From Mycolicibacter sinensis (GTDB lineage: Bacteria > Actinomycetota > Actinomycetes > Mycobacteriales > Mycobacteriaceae): a stretch of 64,000 nucleotides of DNA. A model generated the notes under the pieces. It saw nothing but the letters and a program-made list of their open reading frames with translations, made no database searches and had not been told where the DNA came from. The stretch is taken from NCBI RefSeq assembly GCF_001667375.1, contig NZ_LZIN01000037.1, positions 1 through 64,000 of the forward strand, written 5' to 3'. Made by a program: the position numbers and the translations under genes. Of this stretch, positions 59,315-64,000 are shown piece by piece (the stretch's first letter is position 1; each line of letters starts with the position of its first letter).

Positions 59315-59917
59315 ATGCGGGTGCGTGCTCATACCGGTCGCCGCCGCAACGACGCGGCGCGGGACGCGATTTTGGCGGCCGCCGCTGAGTTGCTTGAGAG
59401 CCACGGCGGCGCCAACATCACCATGGCTTCCATCGCTGCACGTGCCGGAGCGGGAAAACAAACGCTGTATCGCTGGTGGCCCACCAAGGGCGCATTGTTG
59501 CTGGAGGCGATGGTGGCGTTGGCCGAGTCCGAGGTTGTCCGCACCGAAACAGGCGATTTGAAAAGCGATTTGACGTCATTTGTGCGCGCGACTTTTGCCG
59601 CTGCCAGCAAGCACCGCAGCCTGCTGCTGGGCGTGTTGCGCGAAGCGCTGACCGATCCGGCCACCGCAGCCGACCTCGGCGAGTTCGCGGCATCGCGGCG
59701 CGCAGCCTTGCGAGAAATCTTTGAGGCGGCGGTCGAGCGAGGAGAGATCATGCAACGTGGAGCGATCGACCTTGTTGTCGACCAAGTGTTCGGCGTGTTG
59801 TGGTACCGATTGATTTTCGACAACTCTCCGCTGACCCGGGCGGCTGCCGGCCGCTTGGTCGAAGGCGTCCTCGGTCAGCTCACGCCGGCAATGTCTGCGC
59901 CCGACTACCAGAGATAG
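59315..59917 (+). CDS. TetR-family transcriptional regulator
   Basis: From ATG 59315 the protein is 200 residues, with the [23 protein letters not shown] in the N-terminal 65 residues. The C-terminal domain includes [20 protein letters not shown], a TetR_C pattern. Upstream in-frame codons (to 59195) lie within the divergent Ddn-like gene and are rejected. It probably regulates that gene. The 3' end overlaps the convergent methyltransferase gene by 13 bases. Confidence 0.85.
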   Translation: MRVRAHTGRRRNDAARDAILAAAAELLESHGGANITMASIAARAGAGKQTLYRWWPTKGALLLEAMVALAESEVVRTETGDLKSDLTSFVRATFAAASKHRSLLLGVLREALTDPATAADLGEFAASRRAALREIFEAAVERGEIMQRGAIDLVVDQVFGVLWYRLIFDNSPLTRAAAGRLVEGVLGQLTPAMSAPDYQR

Positions 59918-60579
59918 GGCGCCAAGCGGTACCGAACCCGCTGGGTGTACTCGCGGTAGCCGCTGAGCTCTTCGGTGAGCAACCGCTCCTCGTCCCGGAT
60001 GCGCAGCACCAGCAGGATCAGTCCGACCGGCAGGAAGACCAGCCCCCAGTAGGAGCCGAGAGCCAGCGGGGTCCCGACCATCATGATGACGTTGCCGGTG
60101 TACATCGGGTGTCGCACCAGCCCGTACAAACCCGTCGAGACCAGCGTCTGACCGGATTCCACGGTGACGTTGGCGGCCGCGTAGCCGTTCTGGATGATCA
60201 CCAACATGGCCATGCCCAGCCCGATCGCCACCAGCAGGTCGCCGAGCAGACACACCGGCGTCGGCACCGTGGACCATCCGAAGCGGTGATCCAGCGCGCT
60301 GAGCACGAACATCGCTGGGAAGCAGATGAATAGGGCGGTGATGACGATCCGTTGCAACGTCCGGGCCTCGGCCATCGGCCCGGCGCGCAGCCGCCGATCC
60401 AGCGCGGCCGGATTGGTGCGCATCAGGTAGACGCTGGGAACCCAGGTAGACACCGCGAACACCGCGAGGAACACCCAGGCCTGCCAGTAGTGCAGTGTTC
60501 CGGCCGGCACGAACAGCAACAGCCCGAACGCGATCAGACCTAAAATCGCTGAAACGAGACCTTTGCCAACACTTCTCAC
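59905..60579 (-). CDS. Isoprenylcysteine carboxyl methyltransferase-like membrane protein (Rv1216c-like)
   Basis: The 224-residue integral membrane protein has five or six hydrophobic segments. The conserved C-terminal motif of the ICMT/NnrU/PEMT superfamily is present: LVRHPMYTGNVIMMVGTPLA and RIRDEERLLTEELSGYREYT. The size agrees with Rv1216c (recalled). It is the last gene of the TetR-ABC-permease operon, 10 bases after the permease stop. The substrate may be a small lipid or isoprenoid (unknown). Confidence 0.82.
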   Translation of the reverse strand: MRSVGKGLVSAILGLIAFGLLLFVPAGTLHYWQAWVFLAVFAVSTWVPSVYLMRTNPAALDRRLRAGPMAEARTLQRIVITALFICFPAMFVLSALDHRFGWSTVPTPVCLLGDLLVAIGLGMAMLVIIQNGYAAANVTVESGQTLVSTGLYGLVRHPMYTGNVIMMVGTPLALGSYWGLVFLPVGLILLVLRIRDEERLLTEELSGYREYTQRVRYRLAPYLW

Positions 60580-60589
60580 CTCTGCCTCC

Positions 60590-62227
60590 TCAGGCCCTCA
60601 GGTCTCGGCGCCGGAGTGCCCAGCCGCCGAGGGCGATCAGCGTGGCGTCGAGCACCAGCAGCACCACCAGCGGCACGACGCTGAAGTCACCGGTGCCGAC
60701 CAGCGGGACGTGGGCGAACGGCTCGAGGTCCAGCAGCCACTGCGGCAGGCCGGAGATCGAGCCGAGCAGATACAGCGCGACGAACCCGATCAGCACCGCC
60801 CACCCGGCGGGAGCAAACCGCGGGACCAGACCGAACAGCGCCACCACTACCGCCGCGGGCAACCAGACCGCCGGCAGCTGCACCGCGGCGCTGCCGACCA
60901 CGGTGGCCAGCTGCCCGCCGACGTCACCGACCGCAACCCCGTAGACGGTCCCGGCCACCACGCCGGCGGCCAGTATCGCGACCGCCGATCCGGTCAGCGC
61001 GATCACCAGATGGCTTGCCAGCCAACGGTCGCGCCCGAGCGAACCGGCGGACAGGGTCTCGGCGCGCCCAGCGGCTTCCTCCTGGTGCAGCCGCAGCACC
61101 AGTGACACCGCGAAGGCGGCTGCGACCATGCCCAGCATGGTGAACGCCACCGCGACGAAAGCCTGCTCCAGTGCCGCGGTCCCGCCCAACCGGACGACGA
61201 TGTCGCGGGCGCTGTCGCTGCCGACCTCGTCGCCGATGCCGTGCACCACGCTGCCGACCAGCAACCCGTAGAGCGCCAAGCCAGTTGTCCACAGCAGCAA
61301 TGCGCCGCGATCCAGCCGCCACGCCAAACCGAAGGACCCGGCCAGCGCCGGCGCCGCCCGGCGCGGACCCGGGCGATCGGCCAGTAGCCCGGCTCCGACA
61401 TCGCGGCGGGCGGCGAGCCGGTAGGCCAACCAGGTGAGACCGGCTGCCGCCGTCAGATGCAGCAGCAGCACCCACCAGCGCTCACCCGCGTAAGGCCGGA
61501 CCTGTAGTGACCAGCCGAGCGGTGAAAGCCACGACAGCGCGCCGGATCCGGCGTCGCCGACCGCCCGCAGTGTGAAGGCGGCGGCCAGCACGCCGAACGC
61601 GGCGCCGCGGGCGAACCGGGCGCCCGGAGACAGCTGCGCTGCCACCGCGGCCACGGCGGTGAACACCAGCCCGGAACAGGCCAGCGCCGCCCCGAACGCG
61701 AACGATCCGGCTGCCGGCACCTCGGTGGTGAGCAGCCCTGCTGCGCCGACGATGCCGGTGGCCACCGAAGCGCCGGACGCCAGCAGCAATGCGCCGGTCA
61801 GCCCGGCATAGCGGCCCACCGCGGTCGAGTCGATCAACTCGGTGCGGCCGGTCTCCTCGTCGGCGCGGGTGTGCCTGATGACGGTCAGTATCACCGCCAC
61901 CGCGATCAGCAGGTGGAAGATCCCGGCCTTCCAAATGCCCACCGCGCCGAGACTGTCGTTGTAGACCTGCCCGTACATGGCGCGCTGGGCCGGGCTGGCC
62001 ATGATCGTCGCGGCCAGGCCGGCGCGGTCGGCTGCGGTGGGGTAAATGGCCTGGATGCTGCCGATGTAGACGCCGGCCAGCGGCAATGAGAGCAGCAGCA
62101 CCCAGAGCGGCAGGACGACGCGGTCGCGGCGCAGATAGAGCCGAAGCATGCCGACGGTGCCGGAGAGCTCTGAGGTGTTCCCGGACGGCCGAAAACCCGG
62201 ATGTGCTTGGTGGGCAACGGCGGTCAT
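60590..62227 (-). CDS. ABC exporter permease (Rv1217c-like)
   Basis: The 545-residue protein has about twelve hydrophobic segments in two halves (for example [39 protein letters not shown]), like ABC-2-type tandem permeases. No ATPase motif is present. It pairs with the upstream ATPase, whose stop it overlaps by 4 bases. The M. tuberculosis pair Rv1217c-Rv1218c is a drug efflux pump. The ATG at 62227 is used. Confidence 0.9.
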   Translation of the reverse strand: MTAVAHQAHPGFRPSGNTSELSGTVGMLRLYLRRDRVVLPLWVLLLSLPLAGVYIGSIQAIYPTAADRAGLAATIMASPAQRAMYGQVYNDSLGAVGIWKAGIFHLLIAVAVILTVIRHTRADEETGRTELIDSTAVGRYAGLTGALLLASGASVATGIVGAAGLLTTEVPAAGSFAFGAALACSGLVFTAVAAVAAQLSPGARFARGAAFGVLAAAFTLRAVGDAGSGALSWLSPLGWSLQVRPYAGERWWVLLLHLTAAAGLTWLAYRLAARRDVGAGLLADRPGPRRAAPALAGSFGLAWRLDRGALLLWTTGLALYGLLVGSVVHGIGDEVGSDSARDIVVRLGGTAALEQAFVAVAFTMLGMVAAAFAVSLVLRLHQEEAAGRAETLSAGSLGRDRWLASHLVIALTGSAVAILAAGVVAGTVYGVAVGDVGGQLATVVGSAAVQLPAVWLPAAVVVALFGLVPRFAPAGWAVLIGFVALYLLGSISGLPQWLLDLEPFAHVPLVGTGDFSVVPLVVLLVLDATLIALGGWALRRRDLRA

Positions 62228-63129
62228 GCTCGCACCGTGTCGTAGTGCCGCAAGAACAATTCTTCCAGCGTCGGCGGGCGGCTGGTGAGGCTGCGCACGC
62301 CGGCGGCACCGAGGGCGGCGATGAGCTCGCCGAGACTGGCGCTGTCGACCTGCGCGTGCAGCACGGTGCCGTTGTAGTGCACGTCCGATACCCCCGGGAT
62401 TCGGCTGAGATCGCCGGGGTCGCTCGCCAAGTCGGCTTGAATCGAGGTGCGGTGCAGGTGGCGCAGCGAATCCAGCGAGCCGCTCTCGATGACGCGTCCG
62501 GCGCGGATGATCGTCACCCGCTGACACAGTTTCTCGGTCTCGGCCAAAATATGGCTGGACAACAGGACGGTGGCCCCGCGCCGGTTCGCATCGGCGACGC
62601 ACTGCTGGAATACGTTCTCCATCAACGGGTCCAGTCCGCTGCTGGGCTCGTCGAGCAGAAGCAGCCGGGCATGGGAGGAGAACGCCGAGATCAGCGAGAC
62701 CTTCTGGCGGTTGCCTTTCGAGTAGGTGCGAGCCTTCTTGCCGGGGTCCAAGTCGAAGCGTTCGATCAACTCGTCACGCCGCCGTTCGTCGATTCCGCCG
62801 CGCATCCGGGCCAGCAGGTCGATGATCTCGCCGCCGGTCAGGGACGGCCACAATGTGACATCGCCTGGCACGTAGGCGATCTCCCGGTGCAGGTCAACCG
62901 CGTCGGTCCACGGGTCGCCGCCGAGCAGGCGCACCGTCCCACTATCGGCCCGGACCAGGCCCAGCAGGATCCGAATGGTGGTGGACTTGCCGGCTCCGTT
63001 GGGCCCGAGAAAGCCGTGGACCTCGCCGGCGTGCACGGTCATATCCAGTCCATCCAGTGCCTTGACCGCACCGAAATTCTTTTCCAGTCCGCGGATTTCG
63101 ATGGCTGGCCAACGGTTATCAGGTCGCAT
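62224..63129 (-). CDS. ABC exporter ATP-binding protein (Rv1218c-like)
   Basis: The 301-residue ABC ATPase has Walker [10 protein letters not shown], signature [13 protein letters not shown], Walker [14 protein letters not shown] and the switch His (SSHILAE), so it should hydrolyse ATP. A C-terminal extension of about 80 residues is typical of the drug-exporter subfamily. It energises the adjacent permease. The start overlaps the end of the TetR gene by 11 bases. Confidence 0.93.
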   Translation of the reverse strand: MRPDNRWPAIEIRGLEKNFGAVKALDGLDMTVHAGEVHGFLGPNGAGKSTTIRILLGLVRADSGTVRLLGGDPWTDAVDLHREIAYVPGDVTLWPSLTGGEIIDLLARMRGGIDERRRDELIERFDLDPGKKARTYSKGNRQKVSLISAFSSHARLLLLDEPSSGLDPLMENVFQQCVADANRRGATVLLSSHILAETEKLCQRVTIIRAGRVIESGSLDSLRHLHRTSIQADLASDPGDLSRIPGVSDVHYNGTVLHAQVDSASLGELIAALGAAGVRSLTSRPPTLEELFLRHYDTVRA

Positions 63130-63751
63130 CGGTTCCCCCTAGTTCTTCCCGGTAGGCGTCGTACATGGTGCGGTCGGCAAGCAGGCCCTCGGTGTAGATC
63201 TCGAGTGCGGGCAGCATCATGTCGCGGGCGTAGTCACGTAACACGGCGCGCAGATTCGTCGGGTCCTCATGCATCTGCAGATACAGGAGGAATCCGCCTC
63301 CGCCGGTGATGGCCAGGTATTTCGCCCTGGCTTTGGGGTCGCGGCTGGGTTTGAGCGTGCCGGCGCGCACACCCTCGTCGAGATAGCCCTCGGCGTTGTC
63401 GATCATCCGGCGCCACAGCGTGTCCGCCAGTTCGCCGCCGGACTGCATGGTGCGGACCAGGTAGGCCATCAGTGAGGCGTAGGACTCGATTTCGGCCATC
63501 GCGGCGAACCAGGTGGCCGGATCCGCCGAGCGCATCGCCTCGGATTTTCCGCTGCGGATCTCCTCGGCGACGAACTCGTCGCAGGCTTTGCGCAGTCCTT
63601 CTTTGGAGCCGAAGTGGTGAATGACCAGCGCGGCGCTGACCCCGGCGGCTTCGGCGATCGCCCGGACGCTCACCCCGAATCCGTGCCGGCCGAACTGCTC
63701 GATCGCCGCGTCACGAATCTTCGCGCTGGCCGTCAGGTCGACTGAACGCAT
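63119..63751 (-). CDS. TetR-family repressor of the efflux operon (Rv1219c-like)
   Basis: From ATG 63751 the protein is 210 residues. The HTH has [20 protein letters not shown]. The ligand domain includes [20 protein letters not shown] helices ([20 protein letters not shown]). It closely resembles Rv1219c, starting MRS.DLTA..KIR.AAIEQF (recalled), which represses this exporter in M. tuberculosis. The extra 12 codons of the longer frame overlap a palindromic operator and are rejected. First gene of a four-gene operon. Confidence 0.92.
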   Translation of the reverse strand: MRSVDLTASAKIRDAAIEQFGRHGFGVSVRAIAEAAGVSAALVIHHFGSKEGLRKACDEFVAEEIRSGKSEAMRSADPATWFAAMAEIESYASLMAYLVRTMQSGGELADTLWRRMIDNAEGYLDEGVRAGTLKPSRDPKARAKYLAITGGGGFLLYLQMHEDPTNLRAVLRDYARDMMLPALEIYTEGLLADRTMYDAYREELGGTDAT

Positions 63752-63777
63752 ATTCAAAATGCTAAACACGCGTTCAG
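63742..63777. promoter_or_regulatory. Operator of the TetR-ABC exporter operon
   Basis: CTGAACGC (63742-63749) and its complement GCGTTCAG (63770-63777) form an inverted repeat with a 20-base, AT-rich spacer over the start of the TetR gene. Rv1219c is known to bind palindromes in its own promoter, so this is a likely operator. Confidence 0.65.
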
Positions 63778-63804
63778 GCGCCGTCAAGCGTTTCGCCCCA
63801 CTAC

Positions 63805-63866
63805 CGCGAGCGGGTCGGTTTGTGCGTCAGGTCGCGGCGCGGCGCGTACCACCGCGCACGCTCGCG
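63805..63866. repeat. Hairpin repeat with the GCGAGC core
   Basis: CGCGAGCG (63805-63812) pairs with CGCTCGCG (63859-63866). The right arm, read on the minus strand, contains GCGAGCGTGCG, identical to 27671-27681. It lies between the promoter of the TetR operon and the stop of the methyltransferase gene on the right, and could act as a terminator for the latter. Confidence 0.5.
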
Positions 63867-63878
63867 AATCGGGAAGGG

Positions 63879-64000
63879 TCAGTCGCGGACGGCGGCCAAC
63901 AGCCCGTCGCCCAGCGGGATCAGAGCCGGGGTCAGGCGCTCATCCTCGGCGATCAATCGGGCCGCCTCCCGCACCGCGATCACCTCGGCGTCGTTGGCCG
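63879..64000 (-). CDS. O-methyltransferase, C-terminal end (Rv1220c-like, partial)
   Basis: The minus-strand frame enters from the right edge and ends at TGA 63879-63881. The visible 40 residues end [15 protein letters not shown], the typical C-terminus of AdoMet-dependent COMT-like O-methyltransferases; [16 protein letters not shown] is the last beta strand region. The rest lies outside the window. It matches Rv1220c, next to sigE in M. tuberculosis (recalled). Confidence 0.75.
   Translation of the reverse strand, partial: ANDAEVIAVREAARLIAEDERLTPALIPLGDGLLAAVRD

Overview
The window is a gene-dense, high-GC stretch of a mycobacterial chromosome. Three things point to Mycobacteriaceae: PE/PPE proteins with PPE-SVP tails, a MmpS/MmpL pair, and mycothiol, F420 and mannoside enzymes (mshB, fbiC, pimE, lpqW). 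Gene order follows M. tuberculosis H37Rv from about Rv1147 to Rv1220c (locus tags recalled, not searched). The species is not determinable by eye. A non-tuberculous mycobacterium is likely, because the ESX, PE/PPE and polyketide loci that H37Rv has in this interval are absent or replaced.

Layout. 1-8.3 kb: methyltransferase tail, sirtuin/GntR divergent pair, O-methyltransferase, F420-type flavoprotein, several small secreted or unknown proteins, an HhH-GPD glycosylase, an Ala/Pro-rich secreted protein, pimE, a pterin dehydratase and mutT2. 8.4-15.5 kb: the respiratory nitrate reductase operon narGHJI, with a fifth, overlapping secreted DUF732 gene. 15.5-17.9 kb: an accessory module (TetR, PhyH-type dioxygenase, RidA-like, MarR) lying between narI and typA. 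17.9-31.6 kb: typA, lpqW, a secreted protein, mshB, a 35-residue Trp-rich ORF, an Rv1171-like membrane protein, fbiC, a PEBP lipoprotein, fadH with its PadR regulator, and the dapC-type aminotransferase. The ferredoxin fdxC, expected before dapC, is missing. 31.8-45.2 kb: an accessory stretch with PPE, PE-PPE, a secreted HNH/Excalibur nuclease, psuG, a solitary ctaD, a four-cysteine HTH regulator, fadD36, a lipoprotein and a TetR-MmpS-MmpL export locus. 45.2-57.5 kb: the conserved core of dapD/dapE, an AAA regulator-like ATPase, LOG, fadD6, folP2, gpgS, a DivIVA-like protein, tagA, a DUF3117 protein, glgM and glgC. 57.5-64 kb: a PGRS protein without a PE domain, a Ddn-type F420 enzyme, TetR, and the Rv1219c-Rv1216c-type ABC exporter operon. 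The window ends in the tail of an O-methyltransferase.

Shared themes are the cell envelope (pimE and lpqW for PIM/LAM; gpgS, glgM and glgC for methylglucose lipopolysaccharide and glucan; dapC, dapD and dapE for diaminopimelate), redox cofactors (fbiC for F420, mshB for mycothiol, plus several F420/flavin enzymes), anaerobic respiration (nar), and regulator-controlled exporters. Most operons are tightly packed, with 4-nt ATGA/GTGA/TTGA start-stop overlaps. No tRNA, rRNA, CRISPR array, transposase or phage gene was seen. No intergenic gap exceeds 300 bases.
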